From assembly GCA_052400665.1 (NCBI GenBank), contig JBQTGK010000010.1: a DNA stretch of 64,000 nucleotides; one strand, 5' to 3'. The position numbers and the translations under genes were made by a program. Numbering within the stretch: the first letter of the stretch is position 1; the number at the start of each line of letters is the position of its first letter. Below, piece after piece: positions 44,076 through 53,372 of the stretch. Source of the DNA: JBQTGK01 sp052400665. Its GTDB lineage: Bacteria; Bacteroidota; Bacteroidia; Bacteroidales; Marinifilaceae. Below the pieces are notes generated by a model. The model saw only the letters and a program-made list of their open reading frames with translations, did no database searches and was not told the origin of the DNA.

Positions 44076-46784
44076 ATGCAAACAATACAAGAAATACTGG
44101 AAATTTATACTGGACGAATTCTGTCCACAAAAAAATTACCTGCACGAAAAGCCTCTTTTGCTGCACTTCCCGAGGAAATGAATTCTGAATTAAAAGAGTG
44201 CATTCAGCAAATGGGATATGAGCAATTGTATTCACACCAAGCTGAAATGTATAATCGTGCAATACAAGGCAAATCAGTGGTTATTACCACAGGCACTGCC
44301 AGCGGTAAATCACTTTCTTTCTATCTTCCGGTAATACAACGAATTCTTGAAAATCCCAGCCGAAGAGCTCTTTTTATTTATCCTACCAAAGCACTCACGA
44401 AAGATCAACTTCGAAATATAGTTGAATTTGTAGAGTATTTTGGCAAACATCGCATACAAGCAGGAATTTACGATGGTGATACTCCCGCATCGGAACGATC
44501 GAGAATTCGCGAAGAAGCCAATATTATCCTTACCAATCCTGATATGATTAATGCAACTTTTTTACCTAATCATAACCGATATGGATTTCCTCACCTGTTT
44601 GCTAATCTCGATTTTATTGTAATAGATGAATTACATGCCTATCGCGGTGCATTTGGTTCGCATGTATCGAATGTAATGCGTCGCTTGTTGCGAATCTGCA
44701 ACTACCATGGCAATAAACCACGTTTTTTATGCAGCTCGGCAACCATTGCCAATCCTGCCGAACTGGCCGAAAATATATGTCATCAGCCCTTCGAACTAAT
44801 TGATCAAGACGGATCTCCGGCTCCTGAAAAAGAAATTCACTTCTGGCAACCCGAATACATAAAAGAAGCACAACGAAAAAGATCGGTTACCGAAGAATTA
44901 AAAGGTCTTCTTCCCGATTTAATTGAAAACTGCATCCGAGTAATTACTTTTTGCATGTCGCGGCGCGAAACAGAAGTGGTAACCAAAGAATGCAGAGATA
45001 TTCTAGCTCAGGATCCTTTAAAATTAGGTCCCGATTTCTCAGATAAAATATCGGCTTACCGAGGTGGATACACCCCTTTGGAAAGAGCCAAAATTGAGAA
45101 AGATCTGGTAGAAGGGAAAATATATGGTGTTGTTTCTACATCGGCACTGGAATTGGGTATTGATATTGGGGCTTTAGATATGGTTGTAATGGGTGGATTT
45201 CCAGGAACACGAGCCAGCTTTTGGCAACAGCTTGGGCGAGCCGGACGAAAAGGAAACAAAGCTCATGCTGTTTTAATGCTAAAAGAGAAACCTATGGATC
45301 AATATGTAGGTATGAATCCAAACTGGTTACTACAGTCGAAATCGGAAAATGCTGTAATTGATAAGAACAATTTATACATTCAATTGGCACACATAAGAGC
45401 AGCCTCGGCCGAACTGCCATTAAGCATTGATGATATTGCCAGCTTTCCAGATCTGGGAGAGATCATTCCTCTTCTGCAAAAAGAAGGAGAATTGAGCGAG
45501 CACAATGCTCAATATCAATGGAGTGGCCAAATATCACCTGCCCATGAAATCAGCCTGAGAAATATCACCAGCGATACCATTAAAATTGTAGACCAGGAAA
45601 AAGAGAAAACAATTACAACAGTAGATCTGGTTCAGGCCAAAAAAGAATTCTATCCGGGAGCCATATATCTTCACGACAGTGTACAATACAAAAGTTTAGA
45701 TCTTGATTTGGAAACAAAAACTGCCTGGGTAAAAGAGGTAGAATCGAACTACTATACCGAACCACACAAACCTGGAACAATAGATATTTTAATGGAGCAC
45801 GAGCAAAATGAGAAACATCGTATCTATTCTTGCTTTGGCGATGTTAGAGTTAGCGTACTGGTTTCGGGCTACAAAATGATTCAGTTTAATAGTCATCAGA
45901 ATTTGGGATATGAAGGATTACAACAAATTTTGCAAACTCAAATGGAAACAGAAGCTTGCTGGATACAAATTCCCGATAATGTAGTACGTGTTTTTGTGGC
46001 TACAGGAAAAGCACCCAGTTTAGAACCTCCAAAACCAATGGGAGAAGACAAAAGCATTCCCCGTTTCGACTACACCGAAGGCTTGGTACATTGCTTAAAA
46101 GCAGCTGCTTCTATGCGTGTAATGGCTACTCATTCCTATTTAGGTGGCGATGTATTTGGTTTTGCTCACCCAAAATCGCATCAGCACAAACATGCTATTA
46201 TTTTATTCGACGAATATCCCGGAGGATTGGGTTTCTCGGAAAAAGCCTTTGAGTTTATTGCCGAAATTATTCAAAGTGCAGGAAATCTGGTAAAAAATTG
46301 CTCCTGTAAAAATGGATGCCCTGCCTGTGTTGGCGATCATAGAATAAACAAACACCTTATTTTATGGGCACTACGATCGTTCTACAAAGAACTCGAATTG
46401 CCCCAAAATATTCACATTGATGGATTAACAAATTTTAAGAATACCAACAATTTAAAATTAAATTGGAATTTAATAAAAGAAAACTGGCATGAGGTACTAA
46501 AACGATTTGAAAAAGAAAACTTATTTGGAAGTAGATTCCTAAAACAAAGCAGTGATATTGAAATTAAGGATTCAAAGCTAATTTTATACTTTGCAGACAG
46601 TAGTTTAAAATTAGCTCAAAAACCTGATGTTATTGAAGGAATTAAATCTGAGCTTGCAAAAATAGTTGAACTGCCTGATGATTTTGAACTTCTGCTTCGC
46701 GCCGACAATGGAGAAGTTAACCTAAAAAATCGATTGAAATTGCAAAGAATGATGAATAATGGAAAAGGCTTCCTTAACAATTAA
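44076..46784 (+). CDS. MrfA/Hrq1-type DEAD/DEAH-box helicase with DUF1998 zinc domain
   Basis: 902-residue superfamily 2 helicase of the YprA/MrfA group, 3'-5' translocases linked to repair of mitomycin-type DNA damage. Motifs: Walker A GTASGKSLSF (I), DELH in FIVIDELHAYRGAFG (II), SSAT (III), ELGIDIGALDMVVMGG (V) and WQQLGRAGRKG (VI). A C-terminal DUF1998 domain has the four-cysteine set CSCKNGCPACVGD and the GGLGFSEKAFEFI helix. A TAACTTTG -7 element lies at 44048-44055. It is followed after 87 bp by a UvrD-type helicase gene on the same strand. Confidence 0.94.
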   Translation: MQTIQEILEIYTGRILSTKKLPARKASFAALPEEMNSELKECIQQMGYEQLYSHQAEMYNRAIQGKSVVITTGTASGKSLSFYLPVIQRILENPSRRALFIYPTKALTKDQLRNIVEFVEYFGKHRIQAGIYDGDTPASERSRIREEANIILTNPDMINATFLPNHNRYGFPHLFANLDFIVIDELHAYRGAFGSHVSNVMRRLLRICNYHGNKPRFLCSSATIANPAELAENICHQPFELIDQDGSPAPEKEIHFWQPEYIKEAQRKRSVTEELKGLLPDLIENCIRVITFCMSRRETEVVTKECRDILAQDPLKLGPDFSDKISAYRGGYTPLERAKIEKDLVEGKIYGVVSTSALELGIDIGALDMVVMGGFPGTRASFWQQLGRAGRKGNKAHAVLMLKEKPMDQYVGMNPNWLLQSKSENAVIDKNNLYIQLAHIRAASAELPLSIDDIASFPDLGEIIPLLQKEGELSEHNAQYQWSGQISPAHEISLRNITSDTIKIVDQEKEKTITTVDLVQAKKEFYPGAIYLHDSVQYKSLDLDLETKTAWVKEVESNYYTEPHKPGTIDILMEHEQNEKHRIYSCFGDVRVSVLVSGYKMIQFNSHQNLGYEGLQQILQTQMETEACWIQIPDNVVRVFVATGKAPSLEPPKPMGEDKSIPRFDYTEGLVHCLKAAASMRVMATHSYLGGDVFGFAHPKSHQHKHAIILFDEYPGGLGFSEKAFEFIAEIIQSAGNLVKNCSCKNGCPACVGDHRINKHLILWALRSFYKELELPQNIHIDGLTNFKNTNNLKLNWNLIKENWHEVLKRFEKENLFGSRFLKQSSDIEIKDSKLILYFADSSLKLAQKPDVIEGIKSELAKIVELPDDFELLLRADNGEVNLKNRLKLQRMMNNGKGFLNN

Positions 46785-46871
46785 GATTTTAATAAAATTT
46801 ATAATTTTAAAAATAATACATATCAGATAAATATTCTGGACATTACGAGTTTTAAATCATATTTATAAAGA

Positions 46872-49163
46872 TTGAGTTTTAAAAACCTACATAGAAAATT
46901 TAAGAATACCGAGTTCTCGGATAAGGAATTTGATCCAATAAGTGCCTTCGAAACCGAAGGCACAAAGGAAAATACCTACTTAATTCCAGAGGAACGCTTT
47001 AGCGAACCTATTGCTGATTATTCTGAACTTTTAGCAGAAGTGAATTCGCTTAATTCGGCACTTGCAAAGGCATTGAGTAATTTAAATTTATATCAGCAAC
47101 AAGCCATTTTTTCGAAAGATAAAAAACTACTTTTAAGTGCAATGGTAGGAAGTGGTAAAACAACAGTATTAACCTACAAAATACTCTATCTTCATTTTGT
47201 AAAAAGAGTTCCTTTATCGCAAATGGCTGTACTCACATTTACCAATAAAGCTGCCCGGGAAATAAAAGAAAGAATTCTATCTTTTTATACACAAAGCGTT
47301 ATTCCTGAGAGTACAGAACTAAGATATTTTGGCACTTTTCACTCCATAGCACGCCAATTAATAAAAGAGCATCCCATGTTGGAAAAACTTGGTTTTACCA
47401 ACTCCTTTTCCATTATGGATCAGGAAACAAAAGATGATTTTTTGCAGCGACTAATCCTTAGCAACGAATTAGACATAAAATATCGTAACAAACTTGATAA
47501 ACGACTGAAACTATATAAACACGAAAAGCAGATTTTATATGGAAACATGAAAAATACAGATGATCTGCCAGAACTTTTAAAACTATCGCAAAAAGAAAAA
47601 CAGACTAATAATTTAATGGATTTTGATGATTTGATATCTGTAGCCAACTGGTTGTTAAAGCGACAACAAATCTTTTTACCCGATTGGATTGTTATTGATG
47701 AGTTTCAGGATTGTAATGAAGATCAGCTACAGCTTATTAATTATTTAAGCAAAGAAAACACTCATTTCTTTGCCGTTGGTGATCCAAACCAGAGTATTTA
47801 TGCATGGAGAGGAAGTACCAATAAAATTTTTCAGCAATTTGTAGAGGATCTTTCTTGTAAAATTATGCGATTACCTTTTAATTATAGAACTTCGGGCAGA
47901 TTGCTCGAAGCTGCAGCAAGTTTATTGCAGCACGAAGGCAATAATTTACATGCTACTCGCCCAAAAGGGAATAAACTGATCATTAAAAATCATTTCGATG
48001 ATAATCAGGAAGCCTACTACTATGTTCAAAAGTTTAAAGAATTACACAAACAGGGAGTCCCCTTTGAAGAAATAGCAATACTTTTTCGCACACGTCAGCA
48101 AATTGCAATTTTCGAATCTATTTTCGAGATGGAACACATTCCCTGTCAGGTGATTCGAAAAATTTCGCTACGAGAACAAACAGCCTTATTCTGGTTGCAA
48201 AAGCTCTTGCTATCAGCACTTCATCCTAACGATATAGATAGTATTCTTCAGGTTTTTACTTCAACAGATTTTGGGTGTTTAAAATCAGGAAAAAGAATGC
48301 TTACTAAATTTTATAAATTTAGCGAGGCAACAGAATATAAAACAAAACTAGAAGCCTTTGCAGATTTTCTTAAATGCAAGTACCCTGAACATGAACAATA
48401 TATTATTCTGGCTTATCAATTAATACAATTCCCTTCCTTTTTACAAAATAAAAAACAAAAGGATATATATGATTTCTTAGCTCTTGATGTATTTTTAAAG
48501 CCAACATCGGTTCATTACAAAGAATATTCTACTGATATTAAAAATGCACTTTATGAGCTAAATTATTACTCAAACAAAAATTATTTTGGAAATTGGCTCG
48601 AAATTTATCAGGCCGCTATGAGCCAGGTTAACCTGGAGGGACATTTTCAAATTAACACGGGGCAGGATAAAACAACAAAAGGAGTTCATTTATTGAGCAT
48701 ACATACTGCAAAAGGACTCGAATTTGATTATGTATTTTTAAGTGGTGCAAATACTGGCATTATTCCACTGGAACGCAAAAAAGCAGCCTACGATCATTTA
48801 AAAGAAGAAAAACGACTACTTTTTGTTGCTTTAACCCGCGCCCGAAACCATATTGAAATTTCGTGGCATACACAAAGCAATGCCTGGAATGCACAGGAAG
48901 GCCCTTCTTATTTTCTAAATTCGATACCCAGTTCTCTGATTGAACGAATTGAGAATAATACAGAAAAGAATGTAACTAAGAATATCAAAAAAGAAATACA
49001 AAATCGTTCGGAAGAGAAATGGACTAAAGGAAGTAAAGTAAAACATCCAAAATATGGAAAGGGAATAATTGTATCATGTAATAATCAGGACGTAGTCTGT
49101 GATTTTGGAAAGTTTGGTGAAAAAAGTTTTGCCTCTGCCTGGGCTCCGTTGATAAAAATATAA
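46872..49163 (+). CDS. UvrD/PcrA-family ATP-dependent DNA helicase
   Basis: 763-residue superfamily 1A helicase. Walker A is SAMVGSGKTTVLTYK, followed by motif Ia (MAVLTFTNKAAREIKERI), motif II with DEFQDCNEDQLQLI, motif III GDPNQSIYAWRGS, motif IV LPFNYRTSGRLLE, motif V KGLEFDYVFLSGANTG and motif VI LLFVALTRAR. The N-terminal extension of about 80 residues before Walker A is longer than usual, and the frame offers only a TTG start at 46872; the next Met lies after Walker A. The C-terminus ends in a small SH3-like tail (GSKVKHPKYGKGIIV), as in PcrA. A joint repair role with the upstream MrfA-type helicase is inferred. Confidence 0.93.
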   Translation: MSFKNLHRKFKNTEFSDKEFDPISAFETEGTKENTYLIPEERFSEPIADYSELLAEVNSLNSALAKALSNLNLYQQQAIFSKDKKLLLSAMVGSGKTTVLTYKILYLHFVKRVPLSQMAVLTFTNKAAREIKERILSFYTQSVIPESTELRYFGTFHSIARQLIKEHPMLEKLGFTNSFSIMDQETKDDFLQRLILSNELDIKYRNKLDKRLKLYKHEKQILYGNMKNTDDLPELLKLSQKEKQTNNLMDFDDLISVANWLLKRQQIFLPDWIVIDEFQDCNEDQLQLINYLSKENTHFFAVGDPNQSIYAWRGSTNKIFQQFVEDLSCKIMRLPFNYRTSGRLLEAAASLLQHEGNNLHATRPKGNKLIIKNHFDDNQEAYYYVQKFKELHKQGVPFEEIAILFRTRQQIAIFESIFEMEHIPCQVIRKISLREQTALFWLQKLLLSALHPNDIDSILQVFTSTDFGCLKSGKRMLTKFYKFSEATEYKTKLEAFADFLKCKYPEHEQYIILAYQLIQFPSFLQNKKQKDIYDFLALDVFLKPTSVHYKEYSTDIKNALYELNYYSNKNYFGNWLEIYQAAMSQVNLEGHFQINTGQDKTTKGVHLLSIHTAKGLEFDYVFLSGANTGIIPLERKKAAYDHLKEEKRLLFVALTRARNHIEISWHTQSNAWNAQEGPSYFLNSIPSSLIERIENNTEKNVTKNIKKEIQNRSEEKWTKGSKVKHPKYGKGIIVSCNNQDVVCDFGKFGEKSFASAWAPLIKI

Positions 49164-49198
49164 ATTACAATTCTCTAAAATTAATAAATAACAATAAT

Positions 49199-49618
49199 AT
49201 GTATCAAAAAGATTTTATTCTGCGAATGATAGAAATGATAGCCGAAGTAATTGCCCGAATTATTGGTTTAATAAAAAAAGGAGATCCAGAAAAGGCTTCA
49301 CAATTACTGGAAAATGCATATCATGATTTTTTAAAAAAAGATGCTTCCTTTTTTAGGAGTATCCCAAAAGAGGAACTTAGCGAAAGCCTTCTCTCTCAAC
49401 ACAATTATACCAATGGTCATTTACAGATATTAGCAGAACTATTTATTGCTGAAGCAGAGTTGCAAATTTCTAGAAATCAAAATCAGGCTGGTATAGAATA
49501 TTTCGAAAAATCATTAATCTTATTACGCTTTATTGAGCAAGAATCTACTGATTTTTCGTTGAGTTTAATACAGAAAATAAATGGACTTGAAAAAAGACTT
49601 GAACTTATCAATAGCTAA
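49199..49618 (+). CDS. Small helical protein (DUF6483-like)
   Basis: 139-residue soluble protein, nearly all helix. The start MYQKDFILRMIEMIAEVIARIIG, the DASFFRSIPKEELSESLL centre and YTNGHLQILAELFIAEAEL match a small uncharacterised family (I believe DUF6483). The second half looks like a degenerate TPR-type hairpin (NQAGIEYFEKSLILLRFIEQE). It lies 35 bp after the UvrD-type helicase and may be cotranscribed. Function unknown. Confidence 0.75.
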   Translation: MYQKDFILRMIEMIAEVIARIIGLIKKGDPEKASQLLENAYHDFLKKDASFFRSIPKEELSESLLSQHNYTNGHLQILAELFIAEAELQISRNQNQAGIEYFEKSLILLRFIEQESTDFSLSLIQKINGLEKRLELINS

Positions 49619-49685
49619 ATATCAACACACATTAATAGTTTTCGCTTTTATCAAAAGGTAATACGTCTTCCATTAAAAAAAAAGC

Positions 49686-49714
49686 AAAAAAAAAGGATAC
49701 ACAAGGTATCCTTT
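49686..49714 (-). terminator. Intrinsic terminator of the PQQ-like propeller gene
   Basis: Stem AAAGGATAC (49692-49700) with GTATCCTTT (49706-49714) and a five-base loop. On the minus strand it is followed by a run of nine T. On the plus strand the tail is weak, so it mainly ends the minus-strand gene. Confidence 0.85.
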
Positions 49715-49733
49715 AAAATTATTCAATTTAAAA

Positions 49734-51608
49734 TTAAAACTTATACGCACTAATTAAATGATTTTTCTCATTTATTAAAACCACTTCATCAATTTCATCA
49801 ATTACGTAGTTTGGTGTTTTATCCATCAATTCAATTTTAACGTCGCTTTCTCCTGTTGCTTTATTTACTTTGTTAATAAAATGCTTTGTAGGCATATCTT
49901 TACCAGAAACTTTCTCAACAATAAATTTATGTGATTTAATTGATTTCGAATTAGAATACCTTGTTTTTGTAATTTCAATAACGGGTACCATATCACCACT
50001 TGTCGATTCAAGATATAAACCACCAACCACACTTGTTTCTGCTGTAGCATCTGTTTGATCAGCAGAAGATCTGTATGCTCCATTTGAAAGCATAGATAAC
50101 ATTTTTATATTGTCAAGACTACCTTGAATATCAAAATCAACTCCTGCAATATACAATCCTAATTGAGCTGCTTTTTTAATTCCCCCCATTGTTGATGCTG
50201 GCTCGAAATACTTACTGTAAACAAGCTTACCCGAAGGAGATAACAATGACATGTGCTGCCCTGTATTTAATAAATATCCAGCACCATCAATGTACTCTGC
50301 AACTAATGGAGTTTTCTTTTTTACATGTTCTAATTGTACATCTTCGGCAAAAAGTTCAATTTCAGCAGTATTTAAATCGAATTTGTATGCTTTTTTATTC
50401 TCAAAAAGAATAATTTTTTCTTCTTTATTGTCATAAGTAACTGCAGGTATCGATTTAAATTTCACATCTCTATCCCAAACATCTTTTCCTTTTTTATAAT
50501 CAAGAATGTTCGATCTCTCGGTAGAAATATATAAAATACCACTCGATGTTGGAGTTACAAAATAAGAATAACCTTTAATTTTACTTTGCCACAAATCATC
50601 ACCTTCTTTATTTACCAGCGCTACAGAACCTTCTTTTTCATTTTTACCAATTGCAATAAATCCTTTTTCATGTGGAATAACTTCTTCTAAATAATCAATT
50701 TTAAAACTTCTTTTCCATAAGAAATTATTCGTTTTAATATCAATAATATTAAAACCTTCAGTTTCTACAAGAATTAAGTTTCCATCTTCGTTAACTCTTA
50801 CATCAACAAGAGTACCTTTTAACTTTAATTTGCCCGGTGTAATATCCGATCCGTTATTAGGGTCAAGAACTAAAAGTTTTTTCGATTTTTTAATCCCTAC
50901 ATATAAACTATTGTTGGCCTTTGAATAAACAAGCGCATTAATCTTTTTATTTGCCTCATGTTTCCATAAAACACTACCATCAGTCAAGCTAATACAATAA
51001 ATTTCATTTTTTAATCCAATAAGCATATTATTCTCACTATTGAAATAAGGTCCATGATCTATAAAACTAACTTTTGAATACTTTTTGATAATTCCTTTCG
51101 ATTCTCCAACTGCAGAAATCCATTCTTTTTTCCAAGTTTTTAAACTAAAACTCATTAAGTTTCGTTCATTCCCTTTTAGAAGTTCAAATAAAATAATTCC
51201 CTTTTCATAAATTAAAGTAAAATCTTTAATTCTAAAACCCTCATCTTTTGTATCAAACAAAACCTCACCTGTACTCGAATTCATAAGTATACCTCTTACT
51301 TTTCCAACTACAGGAGTATAATCAAAATAAATTATCGGTAAACCATCAATTGTCATAAAAGAATTTTTATCTACAGATTTGAATTCTTTATTGTGCCATA
51401 TCGTAGCTCCTGTTTTATTATTCATGGCCAAAAGTCCTTTAGCTCCCGAAGCAATTACATATCCCTCATTTGATTGCTTAATCCAACCTACCTCATATAA
51501 AGCCTCCTTTAAATCTACCTGCCACAACTTATCTTGTGCACTAGCAGTCAACAACATTATCATCATTAAAAATGACATTATAATACTTCTCTTAATGTGT
51601 AATTTCAT
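49734..51608 (-). CDS. Exported PQQ-like beta-propeller repeat protein
   Basis: About 624 residues from the ATG at 51608 (MKLHIKRSIIMSFLMMIMLL), which begins a clear signal peptide ending in TASAQ; the open frame extends 31 codons further without family support. Repeats of the PQQ/WD-like type run through the protein (WHNKEFKSVDKNSF, SLTDGSVLWKHEANKKI, LVNKEGDDLWQSKIKGYS). No PQQ-binding cysteine pair or enzymatic motif is present, so it probably acts as a periplasmic or outer-membrane scaffold. It stands alone. The C-terminal third (from about residue 430) is not propeller-like. Confidence 0.82.
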   Translation of the reverse strand: MKLHIKRSIIMSFLMMIMLLTASAQDKLWQVDLKEALYEVGWIKQSNEGYVIASGAKGLLAMNNKTGATIWHNKEFKSVDKNSFMTIDGLPIIYFDYTPVVGKVRGILMNSSTGEVLFDTKDEGFRIKDFTLIYEKGIILFELLKGNERNLMSFSLKTWKKEWISAVGESKGIIKKYSKVSFIDHGPYFNSENNMLIGLKNEIYCISLTDGSVLWKHEANKKINALVYSKANNSLYVGIKKSKKLLVLDPNNGSDITPGKLKLKGTLVDVRVNEDGNLILVETEGFNIIDIKTNNFLWKRSFKIDYLEEVIPHEKGFIAIGKNEKEGSVALVNKEGDDLWQSKIKGYSYFVTPTSSGILYISTERSNILDYKKGKDVWDRDVKFKSIPAVTYDNKEEKIILFENKKAYKFDLNTAEIELFAEDVQLEHVKKKTPLVAEYIDGAGYLLNTGQHMSLLSPSGKLVYSKYFEPASTMGGIKKAAQLGLYIAGVDFDIQGSLDNIKMLSMLSNGAYRSSADQTDATAETSVVGGLYLESTSGDMVPVIEITKTRYSNSKSIKSHKFIVEKVSGKDMPTKHFINKVNKATGESDVKIELMDKTPNYVIDEIDEVVLINEKNHLISAYKF

Positions 51609-51858
51609 AATTGTTTTTTTGTCTTTAAGCATTAAACATAGATTAAAAAAATAATGATTTAGTTTAGGAAAAATTAAATCAATTTCGTTAAAGATATACA
51701 AACCCTATAGAACATAGCTAACATATAATATTAGAATTAATATAAATTATACAACAATATTTTTTGCATATTATGATTAATTGTGCAGAAAAAAAATAAA
51801 TACCTATTTTTTTAAAAGGAAAACCATACTTTTGTCTGTCACCAAGCCAAACAATTCA

Positions 51859-52245
51859 ATGAATTTTTTCAACAAAAAATCCAAAGCCGATAAGGCACTA
51901 AAATATTTTCGTCAAGCTCCTGCTTACCACAACTGTGCACAAACTATTTACAAAATATTCCAGGATGAATATGGGATTACCAACGATCAAATTTCTGAAC
52001 TTTCAAAACACGGAAATGGAAAAGCTCCCGATGGTTTATGCGGTGCCTATTTTGCTGGCATGGAATTACTAAAAAATAATCCTGAACTAAGAGAAGAATT
52101 TAGTAAACGCTTTAAGGAAAGATCTCAATATTTAAGCTGTTTTGATATCCGTTTAAATTATAGTATGTCGTGCAAAAATCTGGTATTTTTGGCAGCTAAT
52201 TTATTGGAAGAGCTTACAACTGAGCAAGAGAAAAAAAATGAATAA
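51859..52245 (+). CDS. C_GCAxxG_C_C family redox-type protein
   Basis: About 128 residues from the ATG at 51859 (MNFFNKKSKADKALKYFRQ). The conserved cysteines fit this family: NCAQTIYKIF near the start, GNGKAPDGLCGAYFAGMELL (the GCAxxG-like core) and two late cysteines (QYLSCFDIR, SMSCKNLVF). Members are small proteins of unknown, probably redox, function, common in anaerobes. Its stop overlaps the start of mutT by eight bases, so the two are translated together. Confidence 0.8.
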   Translation: MNFFNKKSKADKALKYFRQAPAYHNCAQTIYKIFQDEYGITNDQISELSKHGNGKAPDGLCGAYFAGMELLKNNPELREEFSKRFKERSQYLSCFDIRLNYSMSCKNLVFLAANLLEELTTEQEKKNE

Positions 52246-52636
52246 AGTTGAGGTTACTGCTGCAATAATTAGAAAAGGAAATAAAATTCTGGCCGCTCAA
52301 CGCAGCCATGCTGATGAACTTTCGGGCAAATGGGAATTCCCAGGTGGAAAAATTGAAGCAAATGAATCGCCTGAGGAATGCATTGTTCGCGAATTAAACG
52401 AAGAATTTGGAATAAACACTAAAGTTAGCGGCTACCTAGGAGAAAGCGTTTACGATTATGAGAATAAACTTATTTTCTTAAAAGCTTTTTATGTAGAACA
52501 TATATCTGGAGAATACCAAATTCGTGTTCATGAAAATATTCGATGGATAAAAATTTCGGAACTAAAAAATATCGATTGGGCCCCTGCCGATATTGCCTTG
52601 GTAAAACTATTACTTCAAAACCTAAAATTCAAGTAA
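52238..52636 (+). CDS. mutT: 8-oxo-dGTP diphosphatase-type Nudix hydrolase (MutT)
   Basis: 132-residue Nudix hydrolase that removes oxidised nucleotides from the pool. The Nudix box is complete: GGKIEANESPEECIVRELNE followed by EFG. The start VTAAIIRKGNKILAAQRS and the FPGGK segment are typical of the MutT group. It overlaps the C_GCAxxG_C_C gene by eight bases upstream, and its 3' end overlaps the folK gene by 15 bases on the opposite strand. Confidence 0.93.
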   Translation: MNKVEVTAAIIRKGNKILAAQRSHADELSGKWEFPGGKIEANESPEECIVRELNEEFGINTKVSGYLGESVYDYENKLIFLKAFYVEHISGEYQIRVHENIRWIKISELKNIDWAPADIALVKLLLQNLKFK

Positions 52637-52996
52637 CTGATCTACCGATTCACGAATAAAATCTCTTGTGTAATAATCATCATCTTTTATTTCTCCATTC
52701 CAAACCACAATATCTAAATCGATAACCCGCGGACCAAATTTTGGTAGACTTCTATCTCTGCCCATTTTATCCTCCAATAGTTTTAGATATCTGGTAAACT
52801 CCTCAATTCCATGATGCGTTTTTACATGAACAGCACCATTAATAAAATCATCCTGATCTTTTATACCAAGCGGAGCTGTTTTAAGCCAGGATGAATGTCG
52901 CCCAACCCAATGATCTTTATTCAGCACACATAACATTTTGCGAATATTCTCTTCTGGATTTATATTAGAACCTATTCCTATAATACATTCATTCAT
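52622..52996 (-). CDS. folK: FolK-type HPPK, short form, in the pterin cluster
   Basis: 124-residue protein of the hydroxymethyldihydropterin pyrophosphokinase fold. Family features are IIGIGSNINPEENI at the start, FINGAVHVKTHHGIEEF, the RDRSLPKFGPRVIDLDIVVW motif with the two metal-binding Asp residues, and the Arg triad. Normal FolK has about 155-160 residues; here the end after the DLDIV strand (the usual HPRxxxRxFVLxPLxE helix) is replaced by a short tail (YYTRDFIRESVDQLLEF). It may therefore be a variant linked to monapterin rather than folate. It is last in folM-folX-folK. Confidence 0.85.
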   Translation of the reverse strand: MNECIIGIGSNINPEENIRKMLCVLNKDHWVGRHSSWLKTAPLGIKDQDDFINGAVHVKTHHGIEEFTRYLKLLEDKMGRDRSLPKFGPRVIDLDIVVWNGEIKDDDYYTRDFIRESVDQLLEF

Positions 52997-53008
52997 TGCT
53001 CTAATTTA

Positions 53009-53368
53009 TTAATTTCTATTTGCTTCCAATTCAACAGAAACCGATTCTGCAAAACGCAAGGCATGAGGTTTATCAACCTCTACTCTAGCCCATTCAACCT
53101 GAGGATTTAAAAGAATCAGATTTAAAATTTGCTGAGTTAAATTTTCCAGCATTTTAAACTTTCCTTCCTGAACAAGTGCTATCACTTTTTTAGTTATCGT
53201 TTTATAATTATACGAATTATCAACATCATCGTTTCTAATTGCTTCATCAACATTAGCCCGTATTGTCATGTTAATAATAACATCTTGTTTGTTACGTATT
53301 TCATCGGGATTAAACCCAATATATGTCCTTATTAAAAGATTTTTTACACGAATAATCGCCATAAGCAA
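53009..53368 (-). CDS. folX: Dihydroneopterin triphosphate 2'-epimerase (FolX)
   Basis: 119-residue tunnelling-fold protein that epimerises dihydroneopterin triphosphate to the monapterin form. The text IIRVKNLLIRTYIGFNPDEI, NKQDVIINMTI, NYKTITKKVI and HALRFAESVSVEL is closer to E. coli FolX than to the aldolase FolB, and the neighbouring FolM homolog supports this. The active-site Glu (pterin-anchoring) is in DPHAL-like context VDKPHALRFAES. The gap to folM is 4 bp. Confidence 0.88.
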   Translation of the reverse strand: MLMAIIRVKNLLIRTYIGFNPDEIRNKQDVIINMTIRANVDEAIRNDDVDNSYNYKTITKKVIALVQEGKFKMLENLTQQILNLILLNPQVEWARVEVDKPHALRFAESVSVELEANRN

Positions 53369-53372
53369 TAAT

